Part shown: positions 36,800 to 45,211 of the stretch, one piece after another
How positions within the stretch are numbered: position 1 is the first letter of the stretch
How the letters are laid out: each line of letters starts with the position of its first letter
Assembly: GCA_017470325.1 (NCBI GenBank)
Contig: JAFUES010000047.1
Coordinates: forward strand, 1 to 51,377
DNA: 51,377 nt
Reading direction: 5' to 3'
Origin: Oscillospiraceae bacterium
Lineage (GTDB): Bacteria > Bacillota_A > Clostridia > Oscillospirales > Oscillospiraceae
Program-made: the position numbers and the translations under genes
The notes under the pieces: generated by a model
What the model saw: only the letters and a program-made list of their open reading frames with translations
Told to the model about the DNA's origin: nothing
Database searches by the model: none

Positions 36800-37861
36800 T
36801 CAGTTGATCACTTGCCGGCCACACAGTCCGTTGACCCGCTCCTGTATCCTTTTTGCCACCGCCAACCGCCGCGCGTGAGCGGCCCTGGCCTCCGGCGTTT
36901 TGCAGCGTTCTTCACTGCCCGCGAAGCGCTGGGCCAGTGGAACATGCCGGTCCTCCTGTATACACTTGTCGGCGATGTACAGGATCGCCGCCTCGTTCAG
37001 TTCCTCGCCACTGAAGTCATGGTGCTGCTCCACCAGGGCCGCCGCTTCCGGATAGCCCAGCTCCCGCAGCCAGGCGGCGCCCAGCTGAGCATGCTCCGGC
37101 TCCCGCCGGGCCACATCGTGCAGCAGCGCCGCGCTATGCAGCAGCTGCGTGTCCAGCGCCAGCGGCAGTGCCTGGGCGATCCGCAGGGTCTCCGCCGCTA
37201 CCGCCCGGCTGTGGGCCGCAACGTTCGCGCCGGGGTCGGCCGCCTGCAGCAGCTTTTCCGCCAGGTCCGGCGTCAAGGGCAGCTGCGGCAGCAGCTTCTG
37301 CCCGTCCAAATGCAGAGCCCCGTCATAGCGCAGCTTTGCATAAGATCCGTAGGGCGGCCGCAGGGGGCGACTCTCCTCCAAGGGGAGACCGCATACCTCC
37401 GCCAACAGCGCTTGGATCACTGAGGCGTGGGCCACAATGCCGATATCGCCGTCGGAGCTTCGCAGGCATTCCTCCACCGCGGGGACGACCCGCCGCCGCA
37501 CCTGCTCCAGGGTCTCTGCCCCGGGCGGCACCAGCAGGGGTTCCTCTCCCCGCCGTGCATAGAGTTCGGGCCAACGCTCCCGGATCTCCGTAAAGTTCAG
37601 CCCGTCCCAGGGGCCCATGTCCTGTTCTGCAAGGGCGTTCACCAGAATCGGCTCCGGGCCCAGAGGGGCCGCCGTCTCCCGGCAGCGGGTCAGGGGGCTG
37701 GTAAAAATAGTCGTCAGCCCGGCGTCCCGCAGGCTCTCCCCAAGCAGGTAAGCCTGCATGCGGCCCAGTGGCCCCAGAGGCGTGTCCGTCCGGCCCAGGC
37801 AGACATGGGCGTTCAGGGGGAAATCCGGGTGCCCGTGCCGGATCAGATATATCGTCCGCAT
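36800..37861 (-). CDS. Histidine phosphatase fused to an HD domain
   Basis: 353 residues. Residues 1-190 are a phosphoglycerate-mutase-like phosphatase with the catalytic RHG motif (LIRHGHPDFPL), ED-type acid region ALAEQDMGPWDG and HAS. Residues about 205-330 are an HD domain (HSRAVA; LLHSAALLHDVARREPEH; HHDFSGEELNEAAILYIADKCI). The substrate is unknown. The fusion and its place in a Mo-cofactor locus suggest dephosphorylation of a cofactor intermediate or nucleotide. Start overlaps the stop of the next gene upstream by one base. Confidence 0.88.
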   Translation of the reverse strand: MRTIYLIRHGHPDFPLNAHVCLGRTDTPLGPLGRMQAYLLGESLRDAGLTTIFTSPLTRCRETAAPLGPEPILVNALAEQDMGPWDGLNFTEIRERWPELYARRGEEPLLVPPGAETLEQVRRRVVPAVEECLRSSDGDIGIVAHASVIQALLAEVCGLPLEESRPLRPPYGSYAKLRYDGALHLDGQKLLPQLPLTPDLAEKLLQAADPGANVAAHSRAVAAETLRIAQALPLALDTQLLHSAALLHDVARREPEHAQLGAAWLRELGYPEAAALVEQHHDFSGEELNEAAILYIADKCIQEDRHVPLAQRFAGSEERCKTPEARAAHARRLAVAKRIQERVNGLCGRQVIN

Positions 37862-38784
37862 CAGATGCTGTCCTCAAAATACCGAGGATAAAGCCGTGCC
37901 GCCTCGTCCCGCAGGGCGGCGGCATATGCCTCGTACTGTTCCAGCAGCTTTTTCCCGTCCTCGGTCAGATGGCTTTTGCCGCCGCCGGCTCCACCCTGGC
38001 TCCGCTGGATCAGGGTACGGCTCAGCTGGGATTCCAGGGCCCGGATCACGTTCCAGCCGCTGGAATAGCTCATCTGCATCCGCTGGCAGGCGGTGCGCAC
38101 GGAGGCGGTCTCCTCCACCAGGCGCAGCAGCATGGCCGTGCGCCCGTCAAAAAACACCTTCTCCCGGGCCAGGGCCACATTGATCACCGGACGAACCAGC
38201 TGCTCGTTGTGGTAGGCTAGCAGGGCCCGGTAATCCTCCGGCGTGTCGGCGTCGTGGAGGACGCCCTTGTCCGCCACCGGGATCCGGACCATGGGCTCCC
38301 CGCAGCGGTCCAGCGCCCCGCGCAACCCCTCGCTGCCGTCGTCGGCCAGGATGCTGTCGATCAGCCCGCTGGCGATCAGAGTTGGGTGACCGATCTCCCC
38401 CTCACAGACGGGGGAGGCCAGCCTGGCGTCGGATTCCAGCAAGGTCTGTACCGTGGCCGCCGTAAACAGCGGGATATCCACGGGGGTGAACAGCACCCGG
38501 TCGCACTTGTCTTTCAGATAGTTCAGCCCGATGCACACGGAGGCGAACATCGGCGTCGTCTGGAATTCCTCATTTCTCAGAAAGATGATGCCGTTACCGG
38601 TCAGGTGCCGCTCCAGAGCGATGGCGTTGTAGCCGGTGACCATCACGATCTTGTCCACACCCGCCTGCTGAAAGGTGGCCACCACCCGCTGGGCGATGGA
38701 AATGGACCCGATATTGAGCATGGGCTTGAAGTCCCCCATCCGGGAGGACATGCCCGCAGCAACGATCAGCGCGGCGGTGGTCAT
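37861..38784 (-). CDS. MocA-like NTP transferase with ModE-like DNA-binding tail (DVU_1551 type)
   Basis: 307 residues. Residues 1-195 are a MobA/MocA-type nucleotidyltransferase: ALIVAAGMSSRMGDFKPML, then VTGYNAIAL and FTPVDIPLF. This type attaches CMP or GMP to molybdopterin. Residues about 205-300 are a LysR/ModE winged helix (FFDGRTAMLLRLVEETASVRTACQRMQMSYSSGWNVIRALE). The fusion could tie cofactor synthesis to gene regulation. It belongs to the family named after Desulfovibrio vulgaris DVU_1551. Overlaps both neighbours by 1-4 bases. Confidence 0.88.
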   Translation of the reverse strand: MTTAALIVAAGMSSRMGDFKPMLNIGSISIAQRVVATFQQAGVDKIVMVTGYNAIALERHLTGNGIIFLRNEEFQTTPMFASVCIGLNYLKDKCDRVLFTPVDIPLFTAATVQTLLESDARLASPVCEGEIGHPTLIASGLIDSILADDGSEGLRGALDRCGEPMVRIPVADKGVLHDADTPEDYRALLAYHNEQLVRPVINVALAREKVFFDGRTAMLLRLVEETASVRTACQRMQMSYSSGWNVIRALESQLSRTLIQRSQGGAGGGKSHLTEDGKKLLEQYEAYAAALRDEAARLYPRYFEDSI

Positions 38785-40025
38785 TTGCTTTCCCTCCTTG
38801 GAATCTCCACGGTCGCGGCCGCCTCACCCTGCGCCCAGCGGTAAATATCCCGCTCCACACAGACATTCAGGCCACAGCAGCCCGCCGGTTCCAGTTTGTA
38901 TTTGGTATACAGTTCCGCAAGCATTTCCTTGGTCCGCCGGTAGTAGTCCAGCTCCGGCGGCTTCATGGAGCCCAATACGGGCTTGCCGAAGGGCATCCAC
39001 ACGGAAGCGCTGGGGATCACACCCCGTTCCGCCAGCCAGGTGGCCCCCTCAGTCAGCGTCTCAATGGATTCCAGACCGATGATGAAGTTGGAGAAGGCCT
39101 TGCCCGGCCCGTGCCGCTCGGCAATATAGGTCAGCGCGTCCAGATGGCGCTGCTTGGTGGTGAATTCCCGCTTCCCCGGCGTGATCTTCGCGGCTCGCTC
39201 ATCGTCCCAAACCTCCAGGCTGCAGGCGATGCGGCTGGCGCCCATGGCGAAATACCGGTCGATCACATCGGTCTCCTTGGGCGGCGTGATGTACAGCAGC
39301 AGCTCGCCGCTGAGGATCTCCCGTCCGGGTCCGTCGTTGATGGCCTGCATATAGGAAGTGATGTATCGCTCCTCTCGCCCGGCGTCGAAGGTGGAACCGC
39401 CGGTCAGCTGCATGCTGTTGACCCCGTCGTGCTCCACGGCGTATTGGATCACCTCCACCACGTCCTGAGGTGAAGGGATAAAGGGCATGGGCTTGTGCCG
39501 CTTGGCCAGGGCTTCAAACTGTCCGCCGGAGAAGCAGTACTGGCAGGGCTTGCCGGCACATGCGTACTCACAGGGCCAGAGGCACTGAAAGGCCACCCAG
39601 TCACAGCCCTGGAGCACGGCGTTGCCCGCATAGGGCATACCGGAGCTGGTCTTTTGCCGATAGAACTCCGTGCCCGGCATCAGCTTGATTGGCGTGACGG
39701 TCTTGCCCTTATAGAGCAGCATCGGCTGCTCCCCTTCCAGAACGACCCGGAAGTCTGTCTTCATGTCGTTCATGTACTTGAACAGCTTCAGATTGTCCCA
39801 TGAGAACATGGAGGACAGAGTACTCAGATGAAAGCCCAGGTCCGTGGCCATCACGATGGTATCGTCCGGCAGCTTAAAGCAGTTGCAGGTCAGGGCGTTG
39901 GGATACAGGCGGTACTGTCCGCTCAGCTTCTGGTAGACCTCCCGGTCGATCTTCAGCCCGCGGCTGACGACCAGGCACTTGAGTTCCACCGAATCCACCA
40001 GTTGACCGTCTACATAGTAATTCAT
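38781..40025 (-). CDS. Radical SAM protein of the aldehyde oxidoreductase locus
   Basis: 414 residues. The cluster-binding region is LWPCEYACAGKPCQYCF (about residues 145-165), a CX3CX4CX2C pattern, so the [4Fe-4S] ligands may be spaced CX4CX2C instead of the usual CX3CX2C. QLTGGSTFDAG and the later LEVWDD and FIIGLES segments match the TIM-barrel of radical SAM enzymes. The product is unknown. A CCGLNVC motif lies near the C-terminus and could bind a second cluster. Its stop overlaps the NTP transferase ATG. Confidence 0.82.
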   Translation of the reverse strand: MNYYVDGQLVDSVELKCLVVSRGLKIDREVYQKLSGQYRLYPNALTCNCFKLPDDTIVMATDLGFHLSTLSSMFSWDNLKLFKYMNDMKTDFRVVLEGEQPMLLYKGKTVTPIKLMPGTEFYRQKTSSGMPYAGNAVLQGCDWVAFQCLWPCEYACAGKPCQYCFSGGQFEALAKRHKPMPFIPSPQDVVEVIQYAVEHDGVNSMQLTGGSTFDAGREERYITSYMQAINDGPGREILSGELLLYITPPKETDVIDRYFAMGASRIACSLEVWDDERAAKITPGKREFTTKQRHLDALTYIAERHGPGKAFSNFIIGLESIETLTEGATWLAERGVIPSASVWMPFGKPVLGSMKPPELDYYRRTKEMLAELYTKYKLEPAGCCGLNVCVERDIYRWAQGEAAATVEIPRRESK

Positions 40026-40034
40026 CTCAATCTC

Positions 40035-40781
40035 TCACCGTGGGAAAAAGGGGCATCTTTGCCCGATGCATTCCCGATTCTCTCTCATATATGTACAGCG
40101 AGCGGGCGTCTCCGGCATCTCCACGCCGAACAGCTCCGCTGTAAACTGCGCCGCCTCATGGATGGCCAGGCGGCTGGTACGCTTGCAGCAGCGCGGGCCG
40201 CCCACATCCGAGATCGTTTCCAGACAGCGGGCCACCAGCTTCTGGGGGATGGCCCAGGCGTTTTCATTCACGGGATCAGAGCCGGTCAGGATGCTCATAT
40301 AGATCCCGGCCCCGGCCGCCGCGCCGCAGACGCCCCAGTAACCACAGGTGCCACCAGGCACTTGTCTGCCCCGCTTCAGTGCGGCGGAAAGATCCGCCTT
40401 CAGATCGTTGCCGCCGCCGCAGTTGTGGAAGGCGGTCAGCAATACGCAGGGCACGATGGCGTGATGCTCCGGTCCATGCATGTGGACCTGGGGCAGCGCC
40501 ATGACCTGCTCCAGCAAAAGCTGCGGGTCCCGCTCGCCGCTTTGCAGCAGGAAAGGCACGAAAAACACGTCCAGCCCCGCGCTGTGGCAGCTGTCACACA
40601 CAAAGTGGCCGTCCTCACAGGCGCAGGCAGAGAGCTTCTCCTCCCCGCAGACGCTGCAGCGACGGAGCCTTGCATCCTTTTCATAAACCAACGGCTTTCC
40701 GCACAGCATGCAGCCGCTGAACCGTCCGATCGGCACGACGGGCTTTACGCTTTTTTCTTCTTCACAGCAGCATTCCGCCAT
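40035..40781 (-). CDS. DUF5714 cysteine-rich protein
   Basis: 248 residues with about 22 Cys. An N-terminal zinc-ribbon-like part (CMLCGKPL, CSVCGEEKLSACACEDGHFVCDSC) is followed by a DUF5714 domain: MALPQVHMHGPEHHAIVPCVLLTAFHNCGG, GGTCGYWGVCGAAAGAG and GPRCCKRTS. It ends RECIGQRCPFFP. These Cys clusters probably hold Fe-S clusters. The family occurs next to radical SAM genes in anaerobes, function unknown. First gene of the minus-strand operon, behind a good promoter. Confidence 0.85.
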   Translation of the reverse strand: MAECCCEEEKSVKPVVPIGRFSGCMLCGKPLVYEKDARLRRCSVCGEEKLSACACEDGHFVCDSCHSAGLDVFFVPFLLQSGERDPQLLLEQVMALPQVHMHGPEHHAIVPCVLLTAFHNCGGGNDLKADLSAALKRGRQVPGGTCGYWGVCGAAAGAGIYMSILTGSDPVNENAWAIPQKLVARCLETISDVGGPRCCKRTSRLAIHEAAQFTAELFGVEMPETPARCTYMRENRECIGQRCPFFPR

Positions 40782-40801
40782 GGTATCACCGCCTTTTATT
40801 T

Positions 40802-40830
40802 AGTATAACGGATTTGTTTTATTTTGTAAA
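40802..40830 (-). promoter_or_regulatory. Promoter of the accessory operon
   Basis: Minus-strand TTTACA (40830-40825), 17-base spacer, TATACT (40807-40802), 20 bases before the DUF5714 ATG. The operon would run through five genes to about 35740. Confidence 0.72.
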
Positions 40831-40904
40831 TCGCTCCCCTGCATTTTTGCCTGTACATTTGCCGCAAATATGGTAAGATGGGATGCAGACAAGGGGGCTG
40901 GGAT

Positions 40905-41858
40905 ATGGAGATCTATGTATACGGTACCGGCTGCGGCGCGGGCGAGCTGATAGACAATGCGCTGCCGCTGGAAAAGGTCACTGCCTTTGTGGACAGCAGC
41001 CCCATGGGCGACAGCTTTCTCGGCAAGCCGGTCATCCTGCCGGAGGAGCTGGCCCAACGGGACTATGATCTGATCCTGGTCACCAGCCGTCAGGCGGAGG
41101 CCATCGCTGAGCGCTGCTCCCAGTTGGGCATCGATCCCGACAAGCTGTTCTTCCTGAAAAACCACGCCGCCCTTGCAGACCGCAACTGCTGTTATGAGAC
41201 CGCGGAGCAGGTCCTGGGCGCCGTCTTTGTGGAAAAGCTGCGCGCGTCCCAGCGGCTGATCCGCACGCCCCTCTGGTCGGAGGGCGAGCCGCTGCCCGCT
41301 TCGGAGCTGGAGGGCGACTATGTACGCCTCAAGACCCTAGAGGCCCTGTGCCGGGAGCTGGACGGCGTCCCCGGCGCGGCGGCGGAGTTGGGGGTATACA
41401 AAGGCGGCTTTGCCCGCTGTATCAATCAGCTGCTGCCGGAGCGAAGGCTCTATCTGTTCGACACCTTTGAGGGCTTTGATCCGCAGGAGGCGGCAGGCTA
41501 TGGGGAGGGCTTTGTCAGCGCCCACCGGAACACCGCCGCGGCGCAGGTGCTCTCCGCGCTGCCCCACCCCGACAGGGCCGTCCTGCGCTCGGGCCTGTTC
41601 CCTGCTTCCGCCGAAGGAACGGAGGAGCGCTTTGCCCTTGTCTCTCTGGACGTGGACCTGGAGGAGAGCACCCTGGCAGGGCTCCGGTGGTTCTTGCCCC
41701 GCATGTCCCCCGGCGGCTATCTGCTGCTGCACGACTACAATTCTCCCAGCCTGCCCGGCGTGAAGGCCGCGCTGCGGCGCTATGAGGCGGAGCGCGGGGA
41801 CCGCCTGCACGCAGTCCCACTTTGCGACGTAAACGGTACTTCGGTCCTCTCTGTGTAG
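40905..41858 (+). CDS. TylF/MycF-type methyltransferase with Rossmann-like N-domain
   Basis: 317 residues. Residues 1-85 look like a nucleotide-binding module (IYVYGTGCGAGELIDNALPLEKVTAFVDSSP...GKPVILPEEL), as found in front of sugar-modifying enzymes. Residues about 130-310 match TylF/MycF O-methyltransferases: AAELGVYKGGFARCINQLLPERRLYLFDTFEGF, LVSLDVDLEESTLAGLRWFLPRMSPGGYLLLHDYN. The D-x-D metal motif is visible. Such enzymes methylate sugar hydroxyls, so this may be a surface-glycan gene unrelated to the molybdenum genes on each side. Start at 40905 after AAGGGGG. Confidence 0.8.
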   Translation: MEIYVYGTGCGAGELIDNALPLEKVTAFVDSSPMGDSFLGKPVILPEELAQRDYDLILVTSRQAEAIAERCSQLGIDPDKLFFLKNHAALADRNCCYETAEQVLGAVFVEKLRASQRLIRTPLWSEGEPLPASELEGDYVRLKTLEALCRELDGVPGAAAELGVYKGGFARCINQLLPERRLYLFDTFEGFDPQEAAGYGEGFVSAHRNTAAAQVLSALPHPDRAVLRSGLFPASAEGTEERFALVSLDVDLEESTLAGLRWFLPRMSPGGYLLLHDYNSPSLPGVKAALRRYEAERGDRLHAVPLCDVNGTSVLSV

Positions 41859-41900
41859 ATAGTTTGCACTGCTGATATCACAAATAATTATACAAGTTTC

Positions 41901-41939
41901 ACAAAAAGCAATTCGCAGCTTCTGCGAATTGCTTTTTGT
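41901..41939. terminator. Terminator after the methyltransferase gene
   Basis: A near-perfect 18-bp stem (ACAAAAAGCAATTCGCAG and its complement) with a T-rich descending arm. Confidence 0.85.
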
Positions 41940-42013
41940 TGTAAGTTGAAACCTGAGCATCTGCGGGCGTAAAATTATGGTGTAAAGAAATTGATTCTGG
42001 ATAGGTATGAGCT

Positions 42014-42268
42014 ATGGATGAAGAACTGTTTGAGCTGTCCGCCAGCGTCGTGACTGTGGAGGTCAAGGATGAGCGTACCGGAAAGATATATCGCCGGGAG
42101 CTGCCCATCGATTTTTATGAGAACGCCAATTTCCTGCGTCTGAGCGGGGAAAATCTGGACGGCAGCATGTCCCAGCTGGTGTTCTATTCCGCCCGGGGTC
42201 TGGAGCGGATGAAGGACATCTCCGGCAAAGGTCCGGACCATGACCGCTGCGGCGGCCACTCTCATTGA
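42014..42268 (+). CDS. Small protein with His/Cys tail before the oxidoreductase
   Basis: 84 residues. The body (ASVVTVEVKDERTGKIYRRELPIDFYENANFLRLSGENLDGSMSQLVFYS) looks beta-rich. The last residues, GPDHDRCGGHSH, carry three His and one Cys and could bind a metal. It lies 59 bases before the aldehyde oxidoreductase on the same strand, so a link to that enzyme is plausible. I know no family. The start lacks a strong ribosome binding site. Confidence 0.6.
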   Translation: MDEELFELSASVVTVEVKDERTGKIYRRELPIDFYENANFLRLSGENLDGSMSQLVFYSARGLERMKDISGKGPDHDRCGGHSH

Positions 42269-42327
42269 GCGCACTCCCCTTTCTAAGGCAAACATAAAAA
42301 AATAATATACAATCAGGAGGAAAACAC

Positions 42328-45084
42328 ATGATCAGAAAAACGCTTGTCATCAACGGTGTCACCCGTCAGCTGGTCCTGGAGAACGATGAAACTCTGGCCA
42401 CTGTACTGCGTGAACACCTGCTGCTCACCGGCTGTAAGATCGGCTGCGGTGAGGGTCACTGCGGTGCCTGCAACGTCATTATGAACGGCAAGGTCACCAA
42501 GGCCTGCATCGTGAAGATGAGCAAGGTTCCCAACAATGCCGAGATCACCACCATCGAAGGTGTCGGCACCCTCAGTGACATGCATCCCCTGCAGGTGGCC
42601 TGGATGGCTCACGGCTGCGCACAGTGCGGCTTCTGCACCCCCGGCTTCATCATCAGTGCGAAGGTCCTGCTGGAGCAGAACCCCAATCCCACCAGAGAAG
42701 AAGTCCGCGATTGGTTCAACAAGACCCGCAACCTGTGTCGCTGCACCGGCTACAAGCCCCTGGTCGACGCTGTCATGGATGCCGCCGCTGTCCTGCGCGG
42801 CGAGATGAAGAAGGAAGACCTGGTCTTCAAGCCCACCGGCGACAGCATCAAGGGCACCAAGTACATCCGGCCCTCCGCTGCCCAGAAGGTCACCGGCACC
42901 TGGGACTTCGGCGCTGATGACGCCCTGAAGATGCCCGGCTGCCTGCGTCTGGCCCTGACCCAGGCGAAGGTCTCCCACGCAAACATCAAGAGCATCGACA
43001 CCTCCGAGGCCGAGAAGATGCCCGGCGTCGTGAAAGTCATCACCTACAAGGACATCCTGGCCGCCGGCGGTTCCAACAAGATCAACGGCCTGGTCATGCT
43101 GCCCAAGCACAACAAGACCGACGGTTTCGAGCGGCCCGTCCTCTGCTCCGACAAGATCTTCCAGTTTGGTGATGCCATCGCCATCGTCGCCGCTGACACC
43201 GAGGCTCACGCCCGTGCCGCTGCCGACGCTGTCAAGGTCGAGATCGAAGAGCTGCCCGCCTACATGAGCGCTCTGGACGCCATGGCTCCCGACGCCATCG
43301 AGATCCATCCCGGCACCCCCAACGTCTTCTTTGAGACCAACTGCATCAAGGGACCCGACTTCGATTGGGACAGCATCCCCGACGCCCAGCAGGTCGAGAT
43401 CGAGAGCTATTGCTCCCGTCAGCCCCACCTGCATCTGGAGCCGGACAACGGCTACGGCTACATCGACGAGGACGGCATGGTCACCGTGCACTCCAAGTCC
43501 ATCGGCATCCACCTGCATATGCCCATGATCGCTGACGGCATTGGCGTTCCCATGGAGAAGCTGCGCCTGGTCCAGAACCACGCCGGCGGCACCTTCGGCT
43601 ACAAGTTCTCCCCCACCAACGAGGCTCTCATCGGCGCGGCCGCCAAGATCCTGGGCGTGCCCGTGTCCCTGAACTTCAACCAGTATCAGAACATCACCTA
43701 CACGGGCAAGCGCTCCCCCGCCTTCATGCACATCAAGCTGGCTGCGGACGAGAAGGGCAAGCTGCTGGCCATGTGGGGCGACAACTATGTGGACCACGGC
43801 CCGTACTCTGAGTTCGGCGACCTGCTGACCATGCGTCTGAGCCAGTTCACCGGCGCCGGCTACGGCATCAACTCCATCCGCAACAAGAGCCAGACCGTGT
43901 TCACCAACCACGCCTGGGGCTCCGCGTTCCGCGCCTATGGCTCTCCTCAGTCGTACATGGGCTCCGAGATCGCCATCGACTGCCTGGCCGCCAAGATGGG
44001 CATCGATCCCTTCGAGATGCGCGCCATGAACTGCTACAAGGAATCCGAAGGCACCACCATTCCCACCGGTTATCCTCCCGAGGTCTACTGCGAAGAGGCC
44101 CTGTTCGACAAGGCCCGCCCGCTGTATGAGGCCGGCAAGAAGAGAGTCGCCGAGAAGAATGCCGCCTCCGACGGCCGCTACAAATACGGCATCGGCGTGT
44201 CCCTGGGCGTCTACGGCTGCGGCCTGGACGGTGTTGACACCTCCTCCGCTTTCGCCGAGTTGAATCCGGACGGCACTGTCACCATGTACGCCGCTTGGGA
44301 AGATCATGGTCAGGGCGCCGACATGGGCGTTCTGGTCTCCTCTCACGAGACCCTGCGTCAGGCCGGTATCAAGCCCGAGCAGATCCGTCTGGTCATGAAC
44401 GACACCAAGTACACTCCCAACTCCGGTCCTGCCGGCGGCTCCCGCTCTCAGGTCATGTCCGGCAACGCCTGCCGCCTGGCCGCTGAGGCTCTGGTAGCTG
44501 AGATGAAGAAGGACGACGGCACCTATCGCACCTATGACGAAATGGTCGCCGACGGCAAGAAGCTGAAGGTCGAAGGCAACTGGGTCACCACTTTCTGTGC
44601 CGATCACCCCATCGATCAGGATACCGCCCAGGGCGATCCCTTCGCCACCTACATGTACACCATCTTCCTGCCTGAGGTCTGCGTAGACACCCAGACCGGC
44701 AAGGTAAAAGTGGAGAAGTTCACCGCTGTTGCCGACGTTGGCACCATCATGAATAAGCTCCTGGTAGACGGCAACTTCTACGGCGGCCTGGCCCAGGGCA
44801 TCGGCCTTGCGCTGACTGAGGACTTCGAGGATCTCTCCAAGCACACCAGCCTACTCAAGTGCGGTATCCCCTACATCAAGGATATCCCCGATGACATCGA
44901 GCTGCACTACAACGAGACCTATCGTCCCTCCGGCCCCTACGGTGCTGCTGGCTGCGGCGAGGCCCCGCTGGATGCTCCGCACCCGGCCGTCCTCAACGCC
45001 ATCTTCAACGCCACCGGCGCTCGCGTCACCCGTATCCCGGCCACCCCGGACAAGGTGCTGGCTGCTCTGAAAGAGCTCGGCTAA
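42328..45084 (+). CDS. Molybdenum aldehyde oxidoreductase (Mop type, FAD-free)
   Basis: 918 residues, close to the 907 of Desulfovibrio gigas Mop. The N-terminal [2Fe-2S] domain has [16 protein letters not shown]. The second [2Fe-2S] domain has [11 protein letters not shown] and CRCTG. The molybdopterin part follows from about residue 185 ([18 protein letters not shown]), with [21 protein letters not shown] and, near the end, [17 protein letters not shown] carrying the catalytic Glu. There is no FAD domain or separate FAD subunit, so electrons probably go to ferredoxin or flavodoxin. It oxidises aldehydes to acids. Strong AGGAGG start. The codon use is highly biased, suggesting strong expression. 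Confidence 0.93.
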   Translation: MIRKTLVINGVTRQLVLENDETLATVLREHLLLTGCKIGCGEGHCGACNVIMNGKVTKACIVKMSKVPNNAEITTIEGVGTLSDMHPLQVAWMAHGCAQCGFCTPGFIISAKVLLEQNPNPTREEVRDWFNKTRNLCRCTGYKPLVDAVMDAAAVLRGEMKKEDLVFKPTGDSIKGTKYIRPSAAQKVTGTWDFGADDALKMPGCLRLALTQAKVSHANIKSIDTSEAEKMPGVVKVITYKDILAAGGSNKINGLVMLPKHNKTDGFERPVLCSDKIFQFGDAIAIVAADTEAHARAAADAVKVEIEELPAYMSALDAMAPDAIEIHPGTPNVFFETNCIKGPDFDWDSIPDAQQVEIESYCSRQPHLHLEPDNGYGYIDEDGMVTVHSKSIGIHLHMPMIADGIGVPMEKLRLVQNHAGGTFGYKFSPTNEALIGAAAKILGVPVSLNFNQYQNITYTGKRSPAFMHIKLAADEKGKLLAMWGDNYVDHGPYSEFGDLLTMRLSQFTGAGYGINSIRNKSQTVFTNHAWGSAFRAYGSPQSYMGSEIAIDCLAAKMGIDPFEMRAMNCYKESEGTTIPTGYPPEVYCEEALFDKARPLYEAGKKRVAEKNAASDGRYKYGIGVSLGVYGCGLDGVDTSSAFAELNPDGTVTMYAAWEDHGQGADMGVLVSSHETLRQAGIKPEQIRLVMNDTKYTPNSGPAGGSRSQVMSGNACRLAAEALVAEMKKDDGTYRTYDEMVADGKKLKVEGNWVTTFCADHPIDQDTAQGDPFATYMYTIFLPEVCVDTQTGKVKVEKFTAVADVGTIMNKLLVDGNFYGGLAQGIGLALTEDFEDLSKHTSLLKCGIPYIKDIPDDIELHYNETYRPSGPYGAAGCGEAPLDAPHPAVLNAIFNATGARVTRIPATPDKVLAALKELG

Positions 45085-45088
45085 GCCT

Positions 45089-45143
45089 TTGCAGGAAGCA
45101 CAACCCATGTTATAATAGAGAGGCCCAACCGGGCCTCTCTATT
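45089..45143 (+). promoter_or_regulatory. Promoter-like boxes and hairpin after the oxidoreductase
   Basis: TTGCAG (45089-45094), 16-base spacer and TATAAT (45111-45116) are followed directly by the hairpin AGAGAGGCCC/GGGCCTCTCT (to 45143). The hairpin may end the oxidoreductase transcript, while the boxes could start the next operon, whose leader would begin with the hairpin. Confidence 0.45.
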
Positions 45144-45211
45144 GATATCTCGAAATCTGCAATCCATCACGGACCGGCGATGAGGCATCGCCGCAGAGGA
45201 AGGGATCTGTC

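Noticed and set aside
42313..44844. 843-codon open frame on the minus strand opposite the aldehyde oxidoreductase
   Set aside because: It lies antisense to a convincing gene with strong codon bias. Such bias in GC-rich DNA leaves long antisense frames open, and the translation shows no recognisable motif and no start signal.
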